Source: Larsenimonas salina (GTDB lineage: Bacteria > Pseudomonadota > Gammaproteobacteria > Pseudomonadales > Halomonadaceae). Taken from it: DNA of 64,000 bases. Positions within the stretch are counted from its first letter, which is position 1. Every line of letters starts with the position of its first letter. Made by a program: the position numbers and the translations under genes. Location: positions 496,001-560,000 of the forward strand of contig NZ_JAMLJJ010000001.1 of assembly GCF_023736155.1 (NCBI RefSeq). The letters are read 5' to 3'. The notes beneath the pieces are model-generated. The model did no database searches. It was not told the DNA's origin and saw nothing but the letters and a program-made list of their open reading frames with translations. Positions 44,512 through 53,575 of the stretch are shown piece by piece.

Positions 44512-47199
44512 TTATGGGTCGGTCTGGGCCAGACGCTGGCGCTGCCAGGCCGTGGCAGGCTCATTCAGCGCAAGTCGCGCGGTCACCACACCCTCTTCCA
44601 TATCAAGACGGGTGGTAAAGCCAAGGGCTTTTACCAGTGCGCGCATCGCCCGGTTGTCCGGTGCAATCTTTCCATACATCTCAAGCGTGCCGACGTGACG
44701 GCTGTAGTCGATCAATCGCGTCATCAAACGCCGCCCCAGGCCTCGCCCCTGCATGTCATCGCGAATAATGATCGAGAACTCGGTACGCACGTTATCCGGG
44801 TCGTTCCAGACGCGAGCCACGCCAAGCATCGTGACCGACTCACCAAGCGCCTCGCTTGATGACGCCACCCCCCTGGGGGCGCGCTCCAGTGCAACAAACG
44901 CCATCTGGCGGTCGTAATTGAGCTGGGCAAGACGCGCCAACGCCTCCTGCGACAGCTCCGGCTTGTCGCGAAAATACCGAAATCGGATGCTCCTGGCAGA
45001 AAGATGGCGATGAAACTCGGTAATCAGCGCTGCGTCCGATTCCCGAATCGGCCGGATCGTGATCGAATCACCCTCTGAAAGAAGCTCCTCGTTCACCCAC
45101 TGATCGGGGTACGGCATGATCGCAAACCGCGCAGGCGCCCCCACGCTCAACCGATAGTCTTCGGCCCAGACCTCCGTCGCGCTCACTCGCAGGGGGCTGA
45201 TGTTCAAAAGCGCGAGCGTGGGAACATCGGTTGCAAGCGTCGAAAGCGTCACCAGAAGCCGGGCCAGCCGCTCCCGCCAGGCCGTTGATCCCAGCTGCTC
45301 GGTCAGGAGATGGTGTGCAGACGTCTGATCGATCAGGGTGTGGGCCAGTTCGCGATTGAGCGGCGGCAGAGCCACATGGCGGTCCTCGGCCTCATCAAGC
45401 GGATGTCCCGCCCGACCGATGAACACGACCGGACCAAACACCGGGTCTCGAGTAATACCGACGCTCAACCCAACGCTTGCGACATCTGAGCGTTCAGGGC
45501 GCACGCACACGCTATAAAGCGGCGTGTCACGGGCCTCGAACCGTGCCTTGAGTTCGGCGAACGCCTCCTGCAGGGCGATCGGCGTTGTAAGACGGCGCAG
45601 CACACGCTCAGCGGTGTCCGGCACCGAAAACGGCATGCACGCCTGTTCATGCACGGCCTGCATCTGCCAGGGCGGTGCAAACGCAGGCAACACCGGCTCC
45701 GAGTGCGTCGCTTGTAGATAATGCACGCGGCCGAGGCTAACCCCATAGGCATCGAGTACCTCACCGCACTCCTGATGCGTCAACGCCCGGCGCTGCCGTT
45801 CAAACGCCTCTCGAATGAGGCGCTGGGCGTTTTCCCTGCGGTGATCGCGGCCAACAAGCTCCGCATTGGGCGGTGTCAGACGCAGAAGATGCTGCGCCTT
45901 GCGATAGCGCACCATCAGCATCACGCCATCCACCGCCTTTTCCGGCGAACGATAATGCGCGATACCGGCCCGCTGGCACTGAAGGCGCGCCTCGCGGGCG
46001 GTCTTGAGCCCCATCCAGCAGCTCATCAGAACGCCCCGCACGGCCTCCCTGCTTGCCACCACCCGCCGGGCCACCTCATCGGCCGGCGCCATGCGGGTCG
46101 GGGCGTGAATGGTGATCACCACATCCACGTTCGGGTCGGCGCCCACTAGACGCACCGCCCGTTCGAACACCTCAGGGGTCGCCAGACTCCCGACATCGAC
46201 CGGGTTGTCTCCGCGCACGCTGACGTCCAGCGCCTGCGACGTCAGGGCATCACGCGTGGCGTCTGACAGGGACGCCAGAGTGCCGCCCTGGGCGATCAAG
46301 GCGTCCATTGCCATGAACGACAGCCCCAGCCCATTGGCCACGAACGCGACCCGGTCCCCCGGCATCGACTGCACACGCGTCAACGTCTCGAGCGCATCGA
46401 TCAGCTCATCGGAGGCGTTCACGCGCAGCACGCCCGCGCGCTCGAGGGCGGCGTCAAGCACCTGGTCACGCCGGGAGAGCCCCGGCGCCACGCTGTTACG
46501 GGCGAGGTCGGTGCGCTCGAGATGCATGACCAGCGCCCGGTAGCCGCCGCTCAGATTCAGATAATCCAGCACGTCGGGCAGCGTCACATCGATGCTGTCG
46601 CCGAGGGCCACCATGTGCGAAAAGCCGATGCCCCGCTCAGCGGCCCAGTCGATCAGGGCGTGACCGACCATACCCGACTGACCCAGGTAGGCAAGCCGCC
46701 CTCGGGCAATCGCGGTGCTGGTGCAGGACGCATTGAGATTATGCTGCGTCGAGAGGATGCCTGCGCACTCAGGCCCCATGATGCGAAGACCAAAACGGGT
46801 GACGATCGCACCGAGCCGGGAACGAAGCGAGTCCGGCTCAGAAGCCGGGCTCTCGCTCCAATGAGCGCCCCCCGTCATGATCAATGCCGCCGAGCAGCCT
46901 CGCTCGGCGAGCGTGGTCAACGGCTCCGGTATGCACTCGACCCGACAGACAAAGAGAATCAGATCCGGCGGCGGCGACAACGCCTTGAGCTCCGGCACCC
47001 GCTCGAGGCCCTTCATGGTCACCTCACTGGCCGAATCATCAAGGCCGTATACGCCAAGGCGCCCTCGAAACCCGCCTTCACCCAGGTTGGCAAGCACCGT
47101 GCGCGCAAGGTCAAGATGCTTGCCATCGAGTACGATCAGAATTGATCGTGGCTGGAAAAACCGTTCGACGAATTGAAGCCCCAAGCCATTTTCCTGCAT
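44512..47199 (-). CDS. Protein lysine acetyltransferase, Pat/PatZ type (acyl-CoA synthetase-like plus GNAT)
   Basis: An 895-residue protein. An N-terminal NDP-forming acyl-CoA synthetase region (CoA-binding about 10-110, succinyl-CoA-ligase-like about 150-430, ATP-grasp-like about 455-690) is fused to a C-terminal GNAT domain (about 712-880, acetyl-CoA motif DDMQGRGLGRR near 815-824). This is the PatZ/YfiQ layout, which acetylates lysines, for example on acetyl-CoA synthetase. The stretch that in active synthetases carries the phosphorylated His (KSGR...SHTG before the RAGVLRV strand) is shortened: MHLERT at 225-230 runs to ALERAGVLRV at 251 with no such motif. The synthetase half is thus probably only a sensor. 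Divergent from the deacetylase-like gene. Confidence 0.9.
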   Translation of the reverse strand: MQENGLGLQFVERFFQPRSILIVLDGKHLDLARTVLANLGEGGFRGRLGVYGLDDSASEVTMKGLERVPELKALSPPPDLILFVCRVECIPEPLTTLAERGCSAALIMTGGAHWSESPASEPDSLRSRLGAIVTRFGLRIMGPECAGILSTQHNLNASCTSTAIARGRLAYLGQSGMVGHALIDWAAERGIGFSHMVALGDSIDVTLPDVLDYLNLSGGYRALVMHLERTDLARNSVAPGLSRRDQVLDAALERAGVLRVNASDELIDALETLTRVQSMPGDRVAFVANGLGLSFMAMDALIAQGGTLASLSDATRDALTSQALDVSVRGDNPVDVGSLATPEVFERAVRLVGADPNVDVVITIHAPTRMAPADEVARRVVASREAVRGVLMSCWMGLKTAREARLQCQRAGIAHYRSPEKAVDGVMLMVRYRKAQHLLRLTPPNAELVGRDHRRENAQRLIREAFERQRRALTHQECGEVLDAYGVSLGRVHYLQATHSEPVLPAFAPPWQMQAVHEQACMPFSVPDTAERVLRRLTTPIALQEAFAELKARFEARDTPLYSVCVRPERSDVASVGLSVGITRDPVFGPVVFIGRAGHPLDEAEDRHVALPPLNRELAHTLIDQTSAHHLLTEQLGSTAWRERLARLLVTLSTLATDVPTLALLNISPLRVSATEVWAEDYRLSVGAPARFAIMPYPDQWVNEELLSEGDSITIRPIRESDAALITEFHRHLSARSIRFRYFRDKPELSQEALARLAQLNYDRQMAFVALERAPRGVASSSEALGESVTMLGVARVWNDPDNVRTEFSIIIRDDMQGRGLGRRLMTRLIDYSRHVGTLEMYGKIAPDNRAMRALVKALGFTTRLDMEEGVVTARLALNEPATAWQRQRLAQTDP

Positions 47200-47268
47200 G
47201 ATTCCCTCGTTCGCTGCCTTGCGCTGCGCGCGTTCATCGCTCGGGCGTTACCTGATGAAGGAAGACCC

Positions 47269-48204
47269 ATGATAACCGCACTGATCGCCCCGAGTTTCTG
47301 TCGCCGCCATATGGTGGCGCCATGGCACCCCGACCACCCCCGACGGCTCAACGCCATCGAGCGTCAACTGGCACGTCATGGGGTATCCCAACACCTGCAG
47401 CATTTCGATGCCCGCGCCGCCAAACCCGAGCACTTGCTGCTCGCCCATGATGCAGGCTATCTGGGCTTTTTGAGCGACGCCACTCCAGATGATGCCCCGA
47501 TCGCTCTCGACGATGAGACCTTTGTCACCAAGGACAGCTGGCAAGCGGCCCGCATTGCCGCGGGTGCCGTGGTCAAGGGCGTCAATCAGCTGTGCCGCCA
47601 GCAGGCAGACAACGTGTTCTGCGCCATTCGCCCACCGGGCCATCACGCCGAGCACCAGCGCGGCATGGGGTTTTGTCTGATCAATAACGCCGCCATCGCC
47701 GCGCGCTACGCGATCACCCACTGGGGTCTCAAGCGCATCCTGATCGTGGACATCGATGCCCACCAGTGCAACGGCACGCTGGACATTCTAGGCAACGACC
47801 CGCGGGTACTGATCTGCTCGATGTATCAACAGGGGATTTACCCTGCATCAAGCACCCCGCCGCCATCGAACTCAATCAATATGGCACTTGCGCCGCACAC
47901 CACCGGGCGCGAGGCCAGCCTGCGTTTCGAAGCCGACTGCCGCCACGCCATCGAGCGCCACCGGCCAGAGCTTGTGATCATGAGTGCAGGCTTTGATGGC
48001 CACAGGAAGGACGGCATGACGGATCTCGATTTCGAGACGCAGGACTTCAGGACGCTTACGCAACAGTGCCTGGACATCGCGGCCAGGTTCAGCGATGGCC
48101 GACTGCTGTCGGTGCTGGAAGGCGGGTATCATCTGGAGAGTCTCGGGCCCTCGGTCGAGGCCCATGTACAGGCCCTCGCCGGGCTCGGCGAGGGCCTGCG
48201 CTGA
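47269..48204 (+). CDS. Histone-deacetylase-family (AcuC/acetylpolyamine-type) hydrolase
   Basis: A 311-residue zinc-dependent deacetylase fold. Catalytic His-His is in RPPGHHAEHQ (125-126), and zinc ligands are in DIDAHQCNGT (Asp163, His165) and GFDGH (Asp243). The usual DxDxHHGNG motif has Gln in place of the second His. The substrate may be acetyl-lysine or an acetylated small amine. The start at 47269 has AAGGAAG just upstream; an in-frame extension to 47173 would run into the Pat gene. It is divergent from the Pat gene across 69 bases, which suggests an acetylation/deacetylation pair like Bacillus AcuA/AcuC. Confidence 0.88.
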   Translation: MITALIAPSFCRRHMVAPWHPDHPRRLNAIERQLARHGVSQHLQHFDARAAKPEHLLLAHDAGYLGFLSDATPDDAPIALDDETFVTKDSWQAARIAAGAVVKGVNQLCRQQADNVFCAIRPPGHHAEHQRGMGFCLINNAAIAARYAITHWGLKRILIVDIDAHQCNGTLDILGNDPRVLICSMYQQGIYPASSTPPPSNSINMALAPHTTGREASLRFEADCRHAIERHRPELVIMSAGFDGHRKDGMTDLDFETQDFRTLTQQCLDIAARFSDGRLLSVLEGGYHLESLGPSVEAHVQALAGLGEGLR

Positions 48205-48208
48205 CGCC

Positions 48209-48234
48209 GCCGGGCGTGTCTCAGCGTGCCCGGC
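48209..48234. terminator. Hairpin between deacetylase-like gene and permease
   Basis: GCCGGGC and GCCCGGC form a 7-bp stem with a 12-base loop between two convergent stops. No T run, so it is a weak call. Confidence 0.4.
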
Positions 48235-48245
48235 GCGTTAGACGA

Positions 48246-49646
48246 TCAGTATTCGTGCGTCATCATCTTTTTGGCGTAGTCCTTGCCGTAGCGAGCCAGC
48301 GCCCAGGCGTACATCAAAAGCCCAAGCAGCATCCAGCCCCCAAACACCAGCCACTCGACACCGGTCAACGCCGCAGGGCTGAAGGGCAGATAAAGCCCGG
48401 CCATGCCGATGGACAGGGCCACCGCAATGACACCCACCAGCATGCCCTGAGGCACACGGAACGGGCGTGGCATCTCGGGTTCCCTGGCGCGCAGCACCAG
48501 AAACGACAGCGCGACGAACAGATAGGCAATCACGATGCCAAGGCCGCCTGCGTCCACCAGCCACACCATGGCAGGGCGCCCCATCAGTGGCGCCAGGCTC
48601 GAAATGATACCGATCAGCAAGATGGCGTTGGTCGGCGTCTTGTACTTCGGATGCAGCTTGGCGAGAAAGCCTGGCAGCATGCCGGCATGCGCCAGCGCGT
48701 AAATGGCCCGTGACCCCCCGATATAGAACGCGTTCCAGCTGGTGATGATGCCGGCCATGCCCGCAAGGATCATCAGCTTGGACGCCCAGGGCGCGTCGAA
48801 GACCGCCTCCATGGCTGCCGGCACCGCCAGCACATCGCCGCCGAGCTGTGAGGCCGGCAGCATCAGCGAAGTACCAAAGACGATCAGTGCGTACCAGACC
48901 ACCGCCAGCACCACGGACAACATCAGCACCCGGCCAATATCGCGATACGGCAGATTGATCTCTTCAGCGGCCTGAGGGATGACGTCAAAGCCAACGAACA
49001 GAAACGGCACCATGATCATCACCGTCATGATGCCGCCGGCGCCATCGGAAAACAGCGGTTGAAGCGTGGTGGTTTCGCCGGTAAACAGCGCCCCGGTAAT
49101 GAACAACACACCCACCACCAGAATCAGAAGCGTGACCAGCCTTTGAATGAGTGCGGCCATAGTCACGCCCACGTAGTTGATCACCATCATGACAAGGGAG
49201 CCAATCACGCCCACCAGAACCCAGGTGAACTTAACGTCCCAGCCGGCAAGCGTCCATAAGTGACCGACGGCGTAGTTTGGAAAGAGACTCTCAACGACCG
49301 TGGGCAGTGCAACGGCTTCGAACGCGACCACGCTGAGGTAGCCAAGCACGATGCTCCAGGTGCAGATGAACGAGGCGAAATGCCCCAGCGCCCGATAGCT
49401 GTAGACATGTTCACCGCCCACCTTGGGCATGGCGGCGGCAAGCTCTGCGTAGGTCAGTCCGACAAGAATGACCGCAGTCCCGCCGATCAGAAACGCAACG
49501 ACCGCGCCCATGCTGCCGGCATTGACAATGAATTTGCCGGTCAGCACGATCCAGCCCCAGCCGATCATGGCCCCGAACGCCAGTGCAAGCACGTCCTTGC
49601 GCGCCAGCACTCGAACGAGTGCGTCTGAAGAATTGGTAGACGACAT
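48246..49646 (-). CDS. APC-superfamily amino acid/polyamine permease
   Basis: A 466-residue transporter with about 12 membrane helices. The first helix has the APC signature AFGAMIGWGWIVLTGKF (about 20-36), and the second IGGTAVILVGLTYAELAAAMPKVGGEHVYSYRA block (about 55-87) is typical. Substrate is not readable from sequence. The start at 49646 has GGAG 6 bases upstream. It lies beside the deacetylase-like gene (convergent), so uptake of an amine substrate could be linked, but this is speculation. Confidence 0.88.
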   Translation of the reverse strand: MSSTNSSDALVRVLARKDVLALAFGAMIGWGWIVLTGKFIVNAGSMGAVVAFLIGGTAVILVGLTYAELAAAMPKVGGEHVYSYRALGHFASFICTWSIVLGYLSVVAFEAVALPTVVESLFPNYAVGHLWTLAGWDVKFTWVLVGVIGSLVMMVINYVGVTMAALIQRLVTLLILVVGVLFITGALFTGETTTLQPLFSDGAGGIMTVMIMVPFLFVGFDVIPQAAEEINLPYRDIGRVLMLSVVLAVVWYALIVFGTSLMLPASQLGGDVLAVPAAMEAVFDAPWASKLMILAGMAGIITSWNAFYIGGSRAIYALAHAGMLPGFLAKLHPKYKTPTNAILLIGIISSLAPLMGRPAMVWLVDAGGLGIVIAYLFVALSFLVLRAREPEMPRPFRVPQGMLVGVIAVALSIGMAGLYLPFSPAALTGVEWLVFGGWMLLGLLMYAWALARYGKDYAKKMMTHEY

Positions 49647-49951
49647 TGTTGACTCCGTTATTGTGTCGAGCATGCGCTGCATTGTTATTGAAGGGATAGC
49701 GCATCCGAAGGTTTCAAGCGTTCAATATAATGACCATTAAAATCACTAAGCAACAAAAAATACGGGCTTAGACCAAAAAAATCCCTTTTATGTAAATTAA
49801 ATAAAACGCCTCACCCCCAAAACATGCAAGAGACACGCAAGAGATTCGAAAACGGCGCGGGCGCGCTACACTGGCCTATCGAACCCGTACTGCCTCATCG
49901 ACTCTGCAACCGTCGACAACGCTGGTGCACCAATTCCCGCAAGGAGCCCTC
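49647..49951. other. 305-base intergenic region between permease and DUF1244 gene
   Basis: It holds the divergent control regions of the permease (minus) and the DUF1244-moaB-moeA operon (plus). The centre (about 49720-49810) is AT-rich with A runs. A possible -10 for the plus operon is TACACT near 49867. I see no gene, RNA or strong terminator. Confidence 0.6.
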
Positions 49952-50278
49952 ATGTACTCGCAGCTGCCCGAACAAACCCAGCAACGCATCGAAGCCGAAG
50001 CCTTTCGCACATTGCTCAAGCACCTCGATGACAACAAGGACGTTCAAAACATCGACCTGATGATCCTGGCGGACTTCTGCCGGAACTGCCTCTCGAAGTG
50101 GCTGGTCAGCGCCGCCGCCAATCAGGGCGTCGAGCTCGACTACGAAGCCGCCCGTGAACACGTCTATGGCATGCCCTACAGCGAGTGGAAAACGCTGTAT
50201 CAAGCCGAGGCCACCCCCGAGCAGCTCGAGGCGCTCAAGGCCCGCCAGGCGGCCAAACAGGATGAGCACACCCAATGA
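49952..50278 (+). CDS. DUF1244 family protein
   Basis: A 108-residue small soluble protein of the DUF1244 family, recognised from FRTLLKHLDDNKDVQNIDLMILADFCRNCLSKW (about 16-48) and YGMPYSEWK (about 72-80). The CRNC pair is conserved in the family; the function is unknown. AAGGAG lies 6 bases before the ATG at 49952. It overlaps moaB by 4 bases and so leads a molybdopterin operon, but a role in that pathway is unproven. Confidence 0.87.
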   Translation: MYSQLPEQTQQRIEAEAFRTLLKHLDDNKDVQNIDLMILADFCRNCLSKWLVSAAANQGVELDYEAAREHVYGMPYSEWKTLYQAEATPEQLEALKARQAAKQDEHTQ

Positions 50279-50793
50279 CCTTTCTTCCTTTATCCATTGC
50301 CGTGCTGACGGTTTCCGACACGCGAACGCCTGATACCGACAAGTCAGGCAACTACCTGGCCCAGGCCATCGAAGCCGCGGGCCATCGCTGCGCCGAGGTC
50401 GTGATCGTGCCGGACGACATCTATCAGATTCGGGCACAGGTATCGGCCTGGATCGCGGCCGCCCACATCGATGTCATCATCACCACAGGCGGCACCGGCT
50501 TTACCGGGCGCGATACCACACCCGATGCGTTGACGCCGCTGTTTGATCACGCAATCCCGGGTTTTGGTGAGCAGTTTCGCGCCCTGTCCTATCAGGAAAT
50601 CGGCAGCTCCACCATTCAAAGCCGCTGCATCGCGGGCTTTGCCAATCGCACGGTCATCTTTGCCCTGCCAGGCTCGACCGGGGCGTGCCGAACCGGCTGG
50701 GAGGGACTGATTCAGGAGCAGCTCGACAGCCGCCACCAGCCGTGCAACTTCGCCAACCTGGTCAAACGGGGAGCCGGCCAACATGGGCACTGA
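50275..50793 (+). CDS. moaB: Molybdenum cofactor biosynthesis protein B
   Basis: A 172-residue MogA/MoaB-fold protein. The molybdopterin-binding segment [17 protein letters not shown] (about 63-79) and the [15 protein letters not shown] region (about 126-140) fit MoaB, which adenylylates molybdopterin in organisms lacking MogA. It overlaps the DUF1244 gene by 4 bases and moeA by 11 bases. Other moa/mob genes are not in the window. Confidence 0.93.
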   Translation: MTFLPLSIAVLTVSDTRTPDTDKSGNYLAQAIEAAGHRCAEVVIVPDDIYQIRAQVSAWIAAAHIDVIITTGGTGFTGRDTTPDALTPLFDHAIPGFGEQFRALSYQEIGSSTIQSRCIAGFANRTVIFALPGSTGACRTGWEGLIQEQLDSRHQPCNFANLVKRGAGQHGH

Positions 50794-51973
50794 CTTTCAC
50801 AGCGTCGATGCCGCGCGTGCGGCCCTGCTCGAGGGTGTTACATCGCTTGAGAGCGAACCGTGCGCGCTGGACGCCGCAGGGGGGCGTGTACTCGCCGAGG
50901 ACGTGCACGCCGCCTACGACATGCCGCCCTTCGATAACAGCGCCATGGACGGCTACGCCGTTCATAGCCGTGACCAGGGCAAGACACTTGCCGTTTCCCA
51001 GCGCATTCCGGCAGGCACCCATCCACCGCCACTCGCCCCCGGTACCTGCGCGCGCATTTTCACCGGCGCGCCGATCCCAAGGGGCGCCGACAGCGTGATC
51101 ATGCAGGAACACGTTCGAGTCGATGAAAACGGCCACATCGGTTTTCCAGATACCGTCACCCCTGGAAACAATGTGCGCGTTCAGGGCGGTGAAGTCGCCG
51201 TAGACAATGTGCTGCTTTACGCCGGAACCCGTCTGACGCCTGCCACTCTAGGAGTACTTGCAAGCCAGGGCATTGCCCAGCCAAGGGTTCGACGCCGCCC
51301 ACGCGTCGCGCTCTTGACCAGTGGCGATGAGGTCATTCTCCCGGGCACACCGATCCAGCCGGGCCAGATATACAACAGCAACCGTTATCAGCTGGCGGGA
51401 TTGATCAAGGAATTTGGCGGGGAAATTGTCAAGATCACGCACTTGCCCGACTGCTTCGAGGCGACCTGCCAGGCGCTCAGCGAGGCTGCGGCGACCGCCG
51501 ATGTGCTGGTGACCGCCGGTGGAGTCTCGGTCGGCGAGGAGGATCACGTCCGCCACGCGATAGAATCAATGGGCACGCTCACGATGTGGCGGCTGGCAAT
51601 GAAGCCCGGCAAGCCGCTGACGATAGGCCGTATCGGTCACGCCTCGGTGGTGGGGCTTGCAGGCAACCCAGTGTCCGGGTTCGTTGGCAGTTACCTGTTT
51701 CTGCGTCCGCTGCTCGGCCGACTGCTGGCCTGCCCGACGCTTGAGTCGTTACCTGCCCGAACCGCTAAAGCCGCTTTTTCGACCAAAACGGCCAGCCGCC
51801 GCCATTATATGCGCGTAACGCTCGACGCCGAGGGTGATGCCCACCTTGCGGGCTCGCAGGATTCCTCGATGCTGACCTCCTGCGCGCTGGCCGAGGCGTT
51901 CGCGGTCATCGAGCCAGACAGTGTCATTACTCCCGGTGATCCCATCCACTGCCTGACGCTGCCCAGGTCGTAG
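50783..51973 (+). CDS. moeA: Molybdopterin molybdenumtransferase MoeA
   Basis: A 396-residue enzyme that inserts molybdate into adenylylated molybdopterin. Visible motifs: MPPFDNSAMDGYAV (about 49-62), IFTGAPIPRGADSVIMQE (about 91-108), SGDEVILPG and YNSNRYQL (about 172-196), and TAGGVSVGEEDHV (about 242-254). The C-terminal domain IV (about 325-396) follows PARTAKAAFSTK. It is the last gene of the operon and is convergent with acpH with 6 bases between. Confidence 0.95.
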   Translation: MGTDFHSVDAARAALLEGVTSLESEPCALDAAGGRVLAEDVHAAYDMPPFDNSAMDGYAVHSRDQGKTLAVSQRIPAGTHPPPLAPGTCARIFTGAPIPRGADSVIMQEHVRVDENGHIGFPDTVTPGNNVRVQGGEVAVDNVLLYAGTRLTPATLGVLASQGIAQPRVRRRPRVALLTSGDEVILPGTPIQPGQIYNSNRYQLAGLIKEFGGEIVKITHLPDCFEATCQALSEAAATADVLVTAGGVSVGEEDHVRHAIESMGTLTMWRLAMKPGKPLTIGRIGHASVVGLAGNPVSGFVGSYLFLRPLLGRLLACPTLESLPARTAKAAFSTKTASRRHYMRVTLDAEGDAHLAGSQDSSMLTSCALAEAFAVIEPDSVITPGDPIHCLTLPRS

Positions 51974-51979
51974 CGCGTC

Positions 51980-52570
51980 CTAGCCAACCCGCCGGGTCTG
52001 AGACTCCAGGTCCGGCCAAAGCCTTTCAAACGCCGCTTCAAGACGCATTGGATGGGTCTCGAGCCAGTCGCCCAGCGCATACATCTGAGGCGTCTGACGC
52101 GGGATTCGATGGCCGAGTGCGCGCACGCTCTGGCAGGTGTAGCCATAGTCGGCGTAGCGCTCCAGCCAGCGCTGTCTGATCAAGGCGTCGCACAGCGGCC
52201 CCATGCGGCCCGGTATAAGGTGCGCATTTAGAGACAAAACCTCATAGATTCGGTCGATGAGGCCACGCTCGAGCGCGGGGTGCTGCGTCTCTGGATCGAG
52301 TAGGCGAACCGACAGGAAATGGTCCCAAACCAGATCGAACCCGATGCCCGAGACCCGGCGCACCTCTCGCGGTACATAAGCTTTGAGTGCCTGCACCTCG
52401 GCGTGGTGATCGATCCACTCATCGAGCTGGCGGTGGCGCCGGATGCCAAGGGCAATGTCTGCGGGCCAAGCGGAAAGATTACGTCCCTTGATGCCATCGG
52501 CGATCAGGTTGCCCAAAAGGTACTCATCGGACCCGCTATGAGCGATGACCGCGTGGCCCAGAAAGTTCAC
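51980..52570 (-). CDS. acpH: Acyl-carrier-protein phosphodiesterase
   Basis: A 196-residue HD-like protein of the AcpH family, which removes the 4'-phosphopantetheine group from ACP. The N-terminus MNFLGHAVIAH, the GNLIADGIKG segment, GIRRHRQLDEWIDHH and FDLVWDHFLS correspond to the E. coli AcpH metal-binding blocks. It starts 8 bases after the tusE stop, so it is the last gene of the yccA/tus cluster. Some annotators leave this family as DUF479. Confidence 0.85.
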   Translation of the reverse strand: MNFLGHAVIAHSGSDEYLLGNLIADGIKGRNLSAWPADIALGIRRHRQLDEWIDHHAEVQALKAYVPREVRRVSGIGFDLVWDHFLSVRLLDPETQHPALERGLIDRIYEVLSLNAHLIPGRMGPLCDALIRQRWLERYADYGYTCQSVRALGHRIPRQTPQMYALGDWLETHPMRLEAAFERLWPDLESQTRRVG

Positions 52571-52578
52571 CTTAGGGC

Positions 52579-52929
52579 CTACAGGCAGTTGGTGGGCTTG
52601 GGGAGCCCTGCTAGGCGCGCCGCGACCTTGGCAGGACTGTCCGGAAACAGCCGCATCAGATAGATCGAGCGGCCCTTCTCGGGCCCAAGCGCCTGACCGA
52701 CCGCCTTGACCAGCGGCCGCATCGCAGGTGAGAGCTCGTAGGTCGCGTAAAAGCTACGGATGACCTCGATCACCTCCCGATGCGCGGGCTCAAGCGTTCG
52801 GCCCTCGCGCTCGGCCAGGGCGTTCGCCACTTCGGGCGTCCAGCGCCCGCGCTCAACCAGATACCCCTCTGGATCCAGCGCGATGACCTCTTCGCCGACG
52901 TTGATTGAAAGCTCGTGGTGGGTTCCCAT
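52579..52929 (-). CDS. tusE: Sulfur relay protein TusE (DsrC/TusE family)
   Basis: A 116-residue sulfur-carrier protein. It ends PKPTNCL with the conserved penultimate Cys that accepts persulfide from TusD and passes it to MnmA for 2-thiouridine in tRNA wobble positions. The RSFYATYELSPAMRPLVKAV core (about 58-77) is typical. It lies 1 base after tusB. Dissimilatory sulfur genes are absent, so the Tus rather than Dsr role is preferred. Confidence 0.94.
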   Translation of the reverse strand: MGTHHELSINVGEEVIALDPEGYLVERGRWTPEVANALAEREGRTLEPAHREVIEVIRSFYATYELSPAMRPLVKAVGQALGPEKGRSIYLMRLFPDSPAKVAARLAGLPKPTNCL

Positions 52930-52930
52930 G

Positions 52931-53221
52931 TCAAAACCAGCTGATCGACTGTGAATGGGTGGCGGTCAACTCGACAAAATCGTCGACCGTCACGGTTTGC
53001 ACGCGAGCATCTGTCCGCGCACCAAGGCCTCGCGCCTCAAGATCCTCCGACAGTACGTACACCGCAACGTCAAGAGGCAGTGACGCGCACCACCGCGCAT
53101 CAAGCGCGCAGTAGACACCGTCCTCGACCAAGACGAGCGCATCGCCCGGGACAGCGGCACGAAGGGCATCATCGGGCGTCGCGCTTGAAAACGCGCTGCG
53201 ATTGAGAATATGCAACGTCAT
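52931..53221 (-). CDS. tusB: Sulfurtransferase complex subunit TusB
   Basis: A 96-residue DsrH/TusB-type protein starting MTLHILNRSAFSS with LVEDGVYCAL (about 31-40). It forms the TusBCD hexamer with TusC and TusD in 2-thiouridine synthesis. Gene order tusD-tusC-tusB-tusE is canonical. Small size and weak conservation make context important here. Confidence 0.9.
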   Translation of the reverse strand: MTLHILNRSAFSSATPDDALRAAVPGDALVLVEDGVYCALDARWCASLPLDVAVYVLSEDLEARGLGARTDARVQTVTVDDFVELTATHSQSISWF

Positions 53222-53224
53222 GGG

Positions 53225-53575
53225 TCAAAAGCTCACTATCTGTCGATACGACGCGGTCACGGACGCCAGTTCGCACTCAATGACATCGACGGCAAGCGCA
53301 CTCACCTCGAGCCCCCGTTGCTGCAGTGCGACGCGGTCCACGAAAATCGTTTCGATGTCATACATCGGCAACGCCTTGATCATTGGCAGCGTGCCCTTTT
53401 GCCCCAGCGCCCCGGCGCTCTGGTCCGGAAGCAGGCAGAACACGCCATCGCCGGCGAACACAATATCCACCGCCATGCCCATCGCCCCACCAACCAATGC
53501 GGCTTCGATGCCTTCACGCGCAAAGCTCGTTCCGTGCGGCGCATGACGAATCAGAATCAATGTTTTATCGGTCAT
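53225..53575 (-). CDS. tusC: Sulfurtransferase complex subunit TusC
   Basis: A 116-residue DsrF/TusC-type protein. The start KTLILIRHAPHGTSFAREGIEAALVGG and VDIVFAGDGVFCLLPDQ fit the family. It overlaps tusD by 4 bases and precedes tusB by 3 bases. No catalytic Cys is needed in this subunit. Confidence 0.9.
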   Translation of the reverse strand: MTDKTLILIRHAPHGTSFAREGIEAALVGGAMGMAVDIVFAGDGVFCLLPDQSAGALGQKGTLPMIKALPMYDIETIFVDRVALQQRGLEVSALAVDVIECELASVTASYRQIVSF

